NCBI GenBank assembly: GCA_002633005.1 | Contig: NMRA01000768.1 | Coordinates: forward strand, 1-33,201 | Reading direction: 5' to 3' | Length of the DNA: 33,201 bases | Source of the DNA: Phoronis australis | Lineage: Eukaryota > Phoronida > Phoronidae | Translations under genes and position numbers: made by a program | The notes under the pieces: generated by a model | Told to the model about the DNA's origin: nothing | Seen by the model: only the letters and a program-made list of their open reading frames with translations | Database searches by the model: none | Shown: positions 1 through 13,000 of the stretch, piece after piece | Position numbering within the stretch: position 1 is the stretch's first letter | How the letters are laid out: every line of letters starts with the position of its first letter

Positions 1-3000
1 TGACAAAAGAGGAAAAAATTCCAGGTGATGTATATTTCCACAAATATGCTTGTGTGATAGAAATATTTTTGTAGTAAATTCTAAAATTTTACTGAAATAA
101 AATTTTTGCATGAATAAAATCAAAATAATGGTAATAACAGACGAAGAAAGTGGAAACTGGAAATCAAAAAAGAGGAAATTTAAGTAAAAAACTAGAAAAT
201 ACTCTTAAAAGAGGACAATTCCAAGCCCTGTTGTCTTGCTTAGGAGGGAGGTACTTAATCACACATGTAGAAAACTAAACATTTCCCCAAGACATTAACA
301 TGGCGAAGCCGTTTGCTGCCATAATGCCGATTTCCAGTCATTTTTGACTATTTTAAAACATAATTAGCCATCACAAGGAAACAGTATTTTGTCTGATTAC
401 AGTCGTCATGTACTGTACTTTCATTCTGATCAAGTGGGACTGAATGTTTTTAGTGGATAAGAATATGTCCAAAAATTACCCAGCTCCTTTGGAGCACGGC
501 CACAAACCAGTTCATGTACATTTCATTTGATGCAACTGACCAACTGGCTACTTTGCACGGCGAGGTTTACTTTTCTTTTACTTCATGTATTGAAGTTGGC
601 ATCCTTATTTTTCAACAGCACACCACTTATGTGATTTCGGTTGTTCACGCGTCTTGCCAACAATTTGAAACAAAACTATTTCTGTTGGAAAGTATTGGTG
701 ATTGGCACAACTAGTTAAATGTGCTCTGGGCATCAAACACGAGAGAATTCTGAGAAATTATAATCATTTATTGTTCTGTGATGCAATATTACAAAACAAA
801 TTTCACATTGCAGTTTGACAAAGTCCTTCAACTACAAGAAATATGACTTTACTTATCTGTCACTTGATCATGCTATTGATGCCAATCATAAAAAGCTGGC
901 TTCCGTCCGCTAACTACACTATCTTTGTAGCAACACTAGACTTCAATTCCCAAATGTGAAAGGCAGTTAATGGCAATTTAAAAAAACCTTGAACCGAAAC
1001 TACAAAATTTGGCTCCATGTGAGAAACAACTCTTAGAAGCAAATTCTCTACTCTCTACTTTCCAAGTCTAAAAATCACTGGCACGATTATTGTCTCAGTT
1101 CACAGCTAATGTAAACATCCGATATGGTTGTGCAAAAACACGGACTATCTACCTAATCTGCCATTTCTACTTCACATCTATAAACTGACAACCAATTATA
1201 TTCTCGCTACTAAATTACCAGGTGATAAGACTGCAAATGAGATTCGGACTGAGGTGATGTGGATGTTATGCACAAATGAAGCAGTTAAGTACAATCTATC
1301 ACACAGTTAAGCAGGGAACTTTATCAACCTACACAGTTGACCAGGTTGCTAGCGCAGCATGTACCACGAATGCCAAAAATGATCGGACAAAATTCCGTCG
1401 AGTGTCACGACGTCGTAGATCTAGTCATTCCAACTACTCTTCAAGTGCGTTACGGTAGCACTGAGCCGCCACAACAAAGAATTTCACTCGCTGACATTCA
1501 TCATGATGGAGTTTCCAATCATTTTTGGATTATTTTGGAACGTACTGTATTACAGTAAAATATCTTCAGTTTAGGACACAGGATCTACAGGGTAAATTTT
1601 AGTTCATTTTTCTGAGCAACAGGTGTCGCACAAAATTCAATGGTTTCCATATTCACGTTCTGTACCACAGCTGCCACCAGACTTGAAAGATTGTGCGCAT
1701 ACGGTAAAACATTAGATCTGGAAAATGATAAAGGGGAAATTTTGGCAAATTACTTTTGTCCAAAATTGGCAAGATTTTACCGCACCAAAACTGCATTTTC
1801 TATAGGATATATAAAAAGACCTTAACAGGTCATACACCAACAGACACTTAGAAAGAGACAAGACGTAGCGTAAAAATATTTCCAAGAAGAGGCACTCGGT
1901 ACGTTTAATCAAGATGGACCAGAAAACCAAAATAAGTGTCTATCAATGTTCTCGTCGTAAATAAATCAAAACTCTGCCTACGTAGATAAACACATTTGGT
2001 TTTCAACTTAAATGCTTGATTACATATGGAAAAAATTATGTTTTACACATGAAAATAAATCCAACTTTGAATACAAAAATAAACTCAATCAATATGGAAT
2101 CATTAGAACTGATTACGATCCAACAGCTCAGCTATATCGATTTGATGTTGATCATAATCAAACAGTACACAGCATCCTTCATTGAAAAAAGGCCCTCACT
2201 GGAAGGATATCAAATTTACCATCAAGTCTAAGTTTAAGGTGCCTACCTCTCAATACTCCATGAATATGTAAGTTCTGATGCTAGCTACCTAGTGAATCAC
2301 TAATGAACTATTTGCCTTCAAATCATAACCTAAAAATTACAATACTCGCTTGGATAACTTCCACCAATAAAATTTCCTAATTTTAAATGCTCGCGTTCAA
2401 CGTAGCACCGCCCACCCAGCTCATTATGACCAAGACTTCCTAAAGGTGTCCATGTCTTTGGGAACTCTCATCGCACCAGGTCATAAAATGCATGACCTAC
2501 ATGAGACAAACAATCAGTTCCAACCAAAAGCACCTTATTCATGCTGTACAATTTCCACTTTTCAATAGACAAAATCAAAATCCAGCTCAGATGTTTTTCA
2601 CTTTTTTAAATCCTCTACAAACCAATTGTAAACAAGAAAAAAGGAATCCTAAGACCCTTGTCCTAGCTCATCTGAACTGTGGGAAATGCCTTTGCACGAT
2701 AGAATCAACTGCAGGGGTAAATACCCAAAAAGTTGCCCATGCTTGGCTCACAGACCCCTGATTTTTGAATATCGCAGTAGAAGTGTCCTGGGCATTGATC
2801 CAGACAAATTCAATAAATGATTTACTGTGATTCAAATGAACACCACACAAGTGACATATATAAACAAGATTCTAGAATGAAGTTTTGATTCAGCTACCAT
2901 GATTGCGAAACAGAACGACAACATTTTGAAAACTCCGACACCGTCTAGGTTAAAAAACTGGAGGACTTTGGGTGGCTTATTAAAAGTTCCATTTGCATAT

Positions 3001-3068
3001 CTATTAATCTTGTTAGCAAAAAATCGTTAAATGCCACAACTGAGTACATCATTTGCGCAGATTAACGG
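1..3068. other. UPRT 3' flank with no recognised gene
   Basis: This AT-rich stretch contains only short open frames on both strands, none with a recognisable domain or coherent splice structure. A minus-strand AATAAA lies at 770-765 (TTTATT on plus), too far from the UPRT stop to assign. Part of the region may be UPRT 3' UTR or intergenic DNA. Confidence 0.5.
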
Positions 3069-3178
3069 TATGGTCTGACATAACATGCCCAAACTTTGAG
3101 AACAGTTATCTCCACTGAGTAACAGGCATCAAACTGGTTCTCAAAATACAGGCACGTTATATCAGACTGTTGCTCAGA
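3069..3178 (+). mobile_element. Palindromic MITE-like repeat, copy A
   Basis: A roughly 108-bp unit whose halves are inverted copies: it opens with GGTCTGACATAACATGCCC and closes with GCACGTTATATCAGACTG, with inner arms around TTTGAGAAC and GGTTCTCAAAA. A second copy in the same orientation lies at 25240-25350. With no coding capacity, an imperfect full palindrome and dispersed copies, it fits a foldback MITE. The transposase superfamily is unknown. Confidence 0.6.
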
Positions 3179-3706
3179 TAAAATGCATAAACATCTGAAA
3201 AATGCGATTGGAAAGGAAATTCGGGAGACAGTGCTCTTTTTCAGCATAAAAATTTGTATAAAACAATTTTCAAGGCGCTTCAAGGAGTGACTAACAAAAT
3301 AAATGGTTCACAAATACAAGATCAGGAATGTCTAGTCAACAGTGCGAACTCTCCTTAACGATTGCAACAAGGGCAGTATTTTTCTTAGTTTAGTACAAAT
3401 TTATAAAAGCCATAGACCAAACTAACTCACAGCAATAAAATTACACGGTCAACTTGCGAGTGCATCATAAAAATAATCAACTCATAAGCGATACAAATCT
3501 TTTTCAAAATGGAAAGCTACAAAAGAATGCTTTTCACTCGATCTACCGACAAAAAATTATTGTCCTCTTAAATTTCATTCTAAGCCAAATCAAAGGTAAT
3601 TTGACGGAAAAAAAATGATGTGGACCTGCCCACTAGTTATCAAAGGAAGAGTGACGAAAGATAAGGATGGCATAAAAACACCCAAGCTTTTGTTGATCAG
3701 TAAGAC

Positions 3707-3818
3707 CAACAAAACCACCCACCAAGCCTTGGTCGGCCAATCAGTCAAGCCAACAAAACCACCCACCAAGAATTGGTCGGCCAATCAGTCAAGCCAACAA
3801 AACCACCCACCAAACCTT
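3707..3818. repeat. 44-bp tandem repeat, about 2.5 copies
   Basis: Units start at 3707, 3751 and 3795 (the third partial). They begin CAACAAAACCACCCACCAAG, and the first two contain GGTCGGCCAATCAGTCAAGC. The first two differ only at a few bases in the middle. It lies about 270 bp past the UPRT stop, perhaps in its 3' UTR. A short open frame across it looks like a by-product of the repeat. Confidence 0.8.
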
Positions 3819-4091
3819 ATTTGCAGAAGAACATAAAATGTCATTAGTTGGCTTTTTGCTGAATCAAATGGCTGAATGAGGCTACACAAACATAAGCACG
3901 AGACTAGAACTGGAACAAACCAATAATCAGTGGTTACTTGCGTTTTAACCTCAAAATAAATGATATCGATGATTACCACCGGGAACCGTCTTCAGGCACG
4001 GACACTACTGGCTCATAGGATGAGGTATGTTTTGATGCAATAGCAAGAGTCACTTCCTCTCTATTTCCTAATTGTAGCATGTGACAATACT

Positions 4092-7000
4092 TCATTCCGT
4101 TCCAAAGTACTTCATTCCAAAGTGATTGGGCGCCACTGGGTGAACTTCTGAGGTCAGAATTTTGACCTCGGGAAATGTCTTGAGAAGAGTCTTCACACCT
4201 GTAATTAGCGACACATCGTCTTAGCACACCTGTGCAATTACCGGTCAAACAAATTAGGTCTCTTTGACACTTATAACTTTTGTAAGTCACCTATTTCGGA
4301 AAGGAAAGTCGTTGTAGTATGGAAATGTTTGAGATATCTTGTGAGAAGTCGAGTGAACTGGTTTAACCCATTTTAGGGGGTGAGCAAGAAGGAAATGCCC
4401 CTTTAAGACAAACACTTACTCATGGGTGTGGCAAACAGATTGAGAAGAATAACATTGTCAGGTTTTACACCATGCTCCTCTAGCACTTTGATTGCCGTGA
4501 CAACGGTGTTCCCAGAACCTGAAAGTCATAAAGTATACACTGCCATCAGTCTCAGCCAGTAAAGAGAGGCAAATTCGAGTACTTAACATCAAACAAGTTT
4601 AGCAGCGAAGATGGTAAAGGTTTTCGGTGTTAGTTTTACAATACAATTAAAATACTGATCAAAAAAGGCAGAACTACCAAAAATCGGTAAATGCACAATT
4701 CGTAGCTCTGAACGTACCCTGTGAAAATCAGTAAAAGGTCCACATTCCGAAAAATTCCAGCCCCCCATTTTTAGGCTGGGTGCGCGCATGACACCGACCT
4801 ACTACAGCTGCCAGTGTATCGTTTTCAAAACTAGGCCGACTGGGTAAGTGTCCTTGAAAAGCCACAAACAACAACATAAAATTCCTCCTCAAACAACAAG
4901 AAGTGTGAACATGCAGAATAAGTAAAAAATTATACGGTCCGTTCAAATAAATCCATTTGTTATGGCGATCAATTTTCTCCACAGGAATGTTTTTTTAGGA
5001 ATGTTGTTTACCAAAACAACGAAACACTCGTTGACCGATTACATATTTAGTCATTTGTAGTAAAAATGTTCACTAATTTTCAATTCATAGCAAAGCAAAA
5101 AATGTCTTTGTGACTATTGGTACCTTATTAGTCTTCTTTTTAGAATATAACTTGCCAAGCACTTCATTTTGTATTTTGAGACAAGTAACAACAGTGTAGA
5201 GATGCCAGTACATTGGAGAGTGCAGTTAAATAAGAATGGCAATTCCTAGTTATATAGCCTGAATTTTCATTGACAATAACTGTAAATTATTTTCCATGTG
5301 AAATGTGGAAAAGTAGTTCTTCCATATTTCACTGTTGGATAACAGGTATTGCATAGCCGTAGTCATGAATGTATGATAGTTGTTTATAAAGGGTGTTAAT
5401 AAGTATAAACGGTGTTTATAAATATAAACGGTGTTTATAAATGAAGAATTTAGCCAAACATCGACAATACTACAGATTTAGCTCAGTGTAAGTATTTATT
5501 TTCTGAGAGAAGAGAGTCTATAGAATTTGATTTTCAATTTTATACCAATCTGGTACTACGTGACCATGTCTTTTCAGTAAAATTTAGCAAAAATGAAAAG
5601 TACACTGATAACAAAATAGGGGTATCAAAAACATGACCAAATTTTGTTTGAAATAAACGTACAAGATGGAATCTCAAGAATTATGTTAGAACAATTTTCT
5701 AAACAACCATTTCGTTTTCATTATATGCCAATTTCGAGCTTTTTCATATCAATCATAAAAGTCCTATTTTTTGATAGCCCCTCATACAAAAGTGAAAATT
5801 TTTAAAAACAATTCCTGTCAGCGTGACTGAGAACAGTGCAGAAAGTGTGGTCAATAGTGGCAATCTGATGGCAAAAAGGTCAAAAAGAATTTAAAAAAGA
5901 AACGCTGGAAAACACCCCACGGCATTAAACGAATACAAGAATGCAAAGCTCTGCCCACCAATTACACTATCGCCATCTAGTGTCAAGGCATATTTCATGA
6001 TTAGATGGCTATATCGGATGATGGCTATTAGAGAAAGCTTACCAGCATTACAATATTCCTTTGATACTAAAACAGCTAAAACAATTTTAAGACGATGTCA
6101 CCTTATAAATACAGAGCTGAACACGCTAAAGAAATCTGAATCAATTCTCCAAATCTTAGTAACCAAAAATTCATAGCTCAACATAACATCACACCACTGG
6201 TAGAATGAAATTTGGCGAATACCAAATTGGGAAGAGAAACCTATGCTTGAAGTAATTCAAAAACACAAAACAACAAACAGGGGAAATTATTAAACATAGG
6301 TTAATCAGCATTTTCATGAACAAAATAGCACAACATTTTACTTACCAGCTATAAGAAACAAAGTCAAAAGGTGTGTTAGTATGCCAACATAATGTGTACC
6401 AATAGTGCGGAGAATGCCGAAACTTAACAACAGTGAAATTTAATGTCCCCTCATGCGGGTTGGCAATGTCCCCTTCTGTGGATAGGCAATGTCCCCTTCT
6501 GTGGATAGGCAATATCCCCTTCTGTGGATAGGCAATGTCCCCTTCTGTGGGTAGGCAATCTTCCCTCTTACAAACTGAATGGTTGCTTTTACCAAGTGTT
6601 CTTTTCTCGTGAACACATTTCTTTCCCAGAAAGCGGTATTTTTTTTTCTTGCGCCATTAATCCTTTTCTCAAACTGGATGCGAGAAAAGAGCAGTGTTCA
6701 TACAAAACCAATTGTGGGTGGTGAGAACTATTAAACAGCTCGTCAGTACATGAATAAGAGCAACAAAGAGCGTTGATGTGTGCGCATCGTGTGCATCGCA
6801 TACACCACAGATTTCAGCGATTATTATTTTGAATATTCTCACAATACAACCTTGTCACCAGGAGATGCCATAGCAGTCGAATTCAACGTCACCCATACTC
6901 TTTTCAATTGAAACATATATACAACATTTCAAGATAACACAATCAAGAACTTGGTACTTCATAAGTAAGTTTTTCGAAAGTTTGATCAGCATGCCATGAG

Positions 7001-10000
7001 AAATGTAGGAGTTGCGCACAGAAGAATATTTCCCTAAATGCTTGCGAGGAAATCAAGAACGGGCTATTATTCAAGAAACACAGTCAGATTGCAAAATGTT
7101 GACAATACGGGTTATGGCACTTCGTAGGTATAGTTTTTTGAAAGTTTGGTAGACATCAGAAGGGATATGCAGAAGGAACTGATCAAAGACGTTTCACTGA
7201 TTAACATTAAATAATTAAAATTGTCACTAGGGGTCACGCTGGTAGTAGAAATGGTCCATTCAAAAATTCGCTCATGCTGTCCCATCCATGATAGGAACAC
7301 ATCTGCAAAATGTCAACGAACATTTCCCCAAAAATGTGGATGCACAGAAAGTAAATAGAATTAGTCAATAGGATACTGAAAGCAAGACTCCAACGTAACC
7401 CTAATGATGTTCATCCTGTAGACAAAACTAACTACAAGTACTTTAAAATACCCTATGTTGGGTTTTACGCCAAGATTGCTCAATGAAAACTCAACAAATT
7501 GGTGAATTATTACTATGTGAACTTAAGAGTTGTATTAACATTCAAGTCTCTAAAATTGTCGAATTTATTTAACCCTAAGCACACTATTTCTAATTCTGTG
7601 CTGGATGTGGCTCCAGTTATATAGGCGAAACTGTTCGCCATTTGAAAACCAGGACCAAGGAAAATCTAAATTCCGACAGAAATTCACATCTAAATATTCA
7701 CCTACAGAGCTGCAATCCTTGTTATCAGCAATGCTCTTTCAATGACTTTGCAGTAATAGACCAGGCAATAACAACAAAGGAGCTTAAAATTCCTGAGGCT
7801 TTACACATCAGTTGGTGCAAGCCCAATCTCAATAGGCAACTGACACACCACAGGTTGTCATTGTTCGTCTAGTTCATTGTCACTCCCTGTAACTGACTGA
7901 ATCAGAGCTTCATTACTTGTTGCTGGGCCTAGCTAGGTGGCTACTGTATTCTCACTTCTGAAGATGGTGTTAAATAAATGACACCGAAACAAGTCAAGTC
8001 AAGTCTTAAAACCGTTGTTGTTTTCTTTAAAGTAAATATAACTAATGGGAAAGAACTGCTTTCACAAGATAAGTAAGCTGTTGCTAAGTAAGCTGCTGCT
8101 AAGTAAGCTGTTGCTAAGAATGCCTGTGCATTTCATACCGACACGAAACTGACTGACCACAAATGCCCTTTCGGTTTCAAAGTCAATTAAGATTTAAGTA
8201 CCCTAGGAAAATGTCCAAATTTGGTTAACTTCTAAACATCCTATCTCAGAAATGTCTGATCGGATTCAAATGAAACTTTCAGACATTATGCTTTATGCAC
8301 TGTTCTGCAAAACACTGTAAGAAAAATTTTTTAAGACGTTGCACTTTTGCCGAACCTCTATCATTTTCATGAAAAAATCAGAAATTTGCAAAAAGCAATA
8401 ATAATTTAGAAAACTAGTGTCTTTCAGACTTCAACCAACGAATTTTGGTCACGTTATCGACACAACCGTTTTGCTATCAACGTACCTTTCATTTTTGCTA
8501 AAATTTCCATAAAAAACATTAGTCACATGACTCAATGAATGACAGATTGCTAAAAAGTCCAAAATTGAATTCTTCTACTGTCAGAAAACGTATACTTTTG
8601 CCCATTTACAATTCAGTTTTGCTAAATACACACACTTTGACTTATCAAGAAGGTCACTCTATACCGCCACAGCCTTTCAACAAAACCAGGGCCCGGTCTC
8701 CAATCTTTTTACTTGAAATGGAACTCGAAATTAGGTTTGGCAATTTCTACTCTACTTTTGGGCGAACTCAAGATAAGTGTCTATTGTTCTATGCTCGAGT
8801 ACACAATAACTTACGTAGATAATTTATTGCCCTTAGTTCACAGTTTGTAAACCCAATATTAAAGCAATAAGTTCGAGTTTGAACTCGAAATTTCGAGTTT
8901 TTACTCGAGTTTGCAGCACGAATATAAAGGTCTTCAAGGGCAAACCTGAACTAGAAACTCCTATGCATAAACTATAATGTATTCGAGCACAGTCTGATAA
9001 CCAATTATCTTAAGTTCGCACAAAAGGAGCAGAGAAATTGCCAAAAATAGTTTCGAGTTCGTTTCGAGTACAAAGATTAGAGACCGGGCCCAGGTCTTCA
9101 GTATCACTTTCCATTCTTTGTCACGTTTTACGCTAAACTCCCTGCTCATCATACTCCTTCAGGATGATGACTTCACACAACATGGCAGAAAAGTGGAATT
9201 TTATATTTTCGAATTTCTCAAAAAAATAGATACGTAACTATTAACAAACTTTGTATTGTACGCTATCGCCATAAGAACATGGTAATATTTTGAGATCTTT
9301 CGGCAATATAGTAAGGCTTTGAGAAACTGTAGAAAATATAGTTTTGGCAATTCTTACAGAAACTACTGTAATGGTAACAGACTATGACTCTTAACAGTAA
9401 TCGTAGTAACACCCAGACTTACTCATAATGGGATACATCAGCAGCACCTTCCGCAGGTGGACATCCACAGGGAATTTGGCGTAGAACACCTTTGTGGAGT
9501 GCGTTTCTTCGTCGCTCTGAATGAGAATCTTGCCTATGCGAATGGAGCGGCAACAGTCACGTAGACCCTGCTCCATGGCCTCCCCTGCGTGCCATGAAAT
9601 TTAGTGTTAGAGAAATTTCTGAAACCAGCTCAAGGATTGGTGCTTGGAAAAAAATTCCACCTGTCAGTGAGCTTTATTTTGGCACCAGCACAATAATTTT
9701 CAACAAACAGTGATGAGGGAGAGTCAAGGTTATATAAAGTTTGAAAAAGCCTAACAACTGTTCCATCTAGTGATCATTTGCTTGTGAAGGTGGCTGCTGT
9801 TGGCCAGGCTTTCTCATGAAACACAATCACACTGACCATAACCGAAAGTGACTGGTAGTGGACCAAACAGTTGAAGGAGTAGCAACAGGTACAAAACTGC
9901 AGCGAAAATCAGACTGAAAGAGGGCGCTACTTACCACTACGCATTATACTGACACCACAGTTTCCTTTTTCGTACTTCAGCCCTTCATATTTGTACCCTA

Positions 10001-13000
10001 GCCAAAACCAAAAAATAACATGAACCTTCCCATTAACAGACAAACGAACATATTCTCTATTATAGAAACAGTTAGGAAAAAAAAGAACAAAGAGAACAAC
10101 ACTTGTGCTAATAAGATACCGTCATAACCAAAGATCAACCTTCTTAAATAACTTAAGCTATGACAGACCCAACCAATACATTCTTGTAATCAATTTTGAT
10201 AATCACAGAAACTTTTCAAGTGTACGAAAACAATGTCCAGATGTTTGAAATTATGCGACTGTTGCATTAAAAATATTGATTTTTATGGAGTTCATTATAA
10301 TTTTCACAAACATGAATTTTTCCATGAAATTTGCAATTAATGTTTCTTCGTTTCATAAGTCATCAAAGCAAGTATGGGATTTTCTTTGAAGGTCTTTGAG
10401 CCTGAAAACTTCGTTGTCAAAAATAAAGACGTCGACATTCTTTGAAATAACCTTTAACCGCCCCATAACCACTAGTAGCAAGTTTCTTGTGAAAAAAAAT
10501 CATTTTGAGAAAAATTTGTTGTTCTTGCAAAATCGTACAAAAAAAAACTTGATCAGGTGACTACAAACATCTGGGCATTACTTTAGTAAACAGGATAAGA
10601 TTCTGTGACCATTGCAAAATACATTAAAAGTTTAAGTAAGCATATTGCACGCTTTGGGAGGTAAAATTTTGAACAAAGGTTTATTCAGGAAGACATGGGT
10701 ATTTTACATATTTGAGTTTTCTATAAATTATGCAGGATATAATTTTCATTTTTCACATATTTTTGATACAGTAAAGCTAAAATGTTGTTATAAATGATTG
10801 CTACCAAGCAAAATGGAATGCATCAACTACCACTGTGACTAGGAAAATCTCACTGTAAATTATTACTATTTTTCGTATTTTCAGTCTTCCACGCATGGCA
10901 ACCATTTTTTCCAATTTCCAGATTTTTCACGAGTAATAACTGTGGGTACAGAATGTTTTCTTTTTCTTTTAATTCAAACACAGTGCTGCACTATATTTGA
11001 AAAGTTCTGAGCCATGAGACACATTCACAAAGTGAAAATGCGGTAAATATCACAAATTTATGGTAAAAATAAATGCCACAGTTAAATGTTTTTCATTTTT
11101 CAAACATAACCAACAATGCCCACAATTTCTCAAAAGATAAATAATAATTATAGTGCAGAATTTCAAACTGATAAAGTGTTTATTTGATGCCACTTATCTC
11201 AATGAAGAAAGCAAAAAATAAAATTTTACTTATCAGTTATCCGCCATATTGTGTCCTAAGTTGTTTCCGTCAATTAACAGAAAGCACTGCAGGCAAATTG
11301 AGCAACGTTCGTATTTTAGCCCAGGGAGATCTCCAATAGTGCAGGCATTAAGTGAACACTAACAGTGCAGGAACAAGCATCACTATTTCACCTGTTGGTG
11401 TGGTCACGATACATTTGTTGTACGGCAGTTCATTAAGGCCTTCTTCAACAATTAGACGTATCTGAAAGTGTCAATAACAGTCAATTTCACAAATCGAGAA
11501 TACTGCACGCTGCCATATCCAGCTTAGACGACAAGTGCGACGCCATGCAAACTGTCATTGCACTAGACGTATAGAGTCAGCTTTTTCGTAAAGACAGGTG
11601 ATGTCTGGGACAAATTCAATCGTAAGGATTGTGTCTCGTGAGGCAAAGAGGCGAATATCTCACTAGCTGGGTTACTTACAAGTTGTGAGCGTAAATATCC
11701 TACATGCGGGTGAAATAAGTGCCCAGTCAATTACCTTCCGTAGCCAACGAAAATTTTCTACTGCAACACCCAACAACAACAAAGACCAGGAAATATAACT
11801 ATACTTTTTGTATTTATGAGTCATTATTAGTTTTACGCAAAAACCTTTTTTAAGTCAAAATTTCATTTTCAAGAAAGGTACATTCATAGCACAATAACCC
11901 CTCGGTCGATTTTAATGAGACCTTTCTTAAGTGAAAACTTCACCAGTTACTTCAAAAACGCTGTTAGGAATTTTCGATTAGTCTGTTCGTTTGATTTCTA
12001 TGACAAATCAACTCGCAAAACGTAAGGTATTTTTGTAAAAAATTGAAGTCGTATTCGTCTTTGTCACATTACGCAAAAACTAGGCTTTTATATCAAAAGT
12101 CCTAACAGCGTTTTTGAGATTGATGACTAAATATTAAGTTTGGAAAGTTTCAGCAAAATCCATCCAGCCGTTTTCGAGAACTAGTGTTCCTAAGTTCAAA
12201 TTTCTTGCAACTGGTAACCAAACCAAAGGGCTTGAAACCCCCAAAAACAGTATGAAACCAATAAACGAAAACGGGAATTCCTTCCAAAATGGAAGGAATA
12301 TTTGACTGTTTGACTGGTTATGGTATGATAGCGACCATAAATAAAATGCGCCGACGAAAACAGTTTATCTCTTGCGTCTGGGTCAGATGTGTTCAGGACC
12401 GACTCTTTGAAAAGTCACAAACGGTCGACAGCTCACTCAGCAGCTTATGAAAAACATATTACTGAATTGAAAAGCCAGGCTAAACTAGTAGCGTGTCCAC
12501 TGGTGAAATCCAAATACTACACGTTTATTGAGCTTGTGCCGACAGATGTAATGTCCGACATTCATATATGTTTGGAAAGTATATTTTGAGTTTAATTACC
12601 TTTGGACAAGTGTCTTATAGGTCAGGACAAGTAAATTTCATTTCTACTTGTCCGACTGGACAAGTTAAGATAAAAGTTAATGTCGAGCCCTGGATTGCCA
12701 GGCTTTAAACCATTTCCTAACATACTGAGCCTTATCTGAAGCCACCCTACTGACCAGGCTAGGAACAAGACCTCAAGAGAAATTCCCAGATGTGTTCTCT
12801 GACAGCCAGTTACTACCCTTTTCTAGCAACCATGGGTTAATGACCTGGAGACAAAACATGTCTGAAAACTAACCACAAGAGTAGCTTGAATAAAGGTCAT
12901 GCATATTGTCAGTTTTACACAGGACATGACAATGGCCTGGGTGAAATCTGAGTTACATAACAGCGGCCCTAATACTAATCTGGACCCCCTGGCAAGGACC

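Noticed and set aside
3615-3836. Open frame with a Lys-Thr-Asn/Pro repeat
   Set aside because: The periodicity is that of the 44-bp DNA tandem repeat, and there is no other support for coding.
3973-4290. 105-codon minus-strand open frame at the UPRT 3' end
   Set aside because: It overlaps UPRT exon 7 in the wrong frame. The true frame there gives the conserved UPRT C-terminus.
8535-8822. 95-codon open frame
   Set aside because: It runs from unique sequence into the left arm of the foldback element at 8689 and has no domain.
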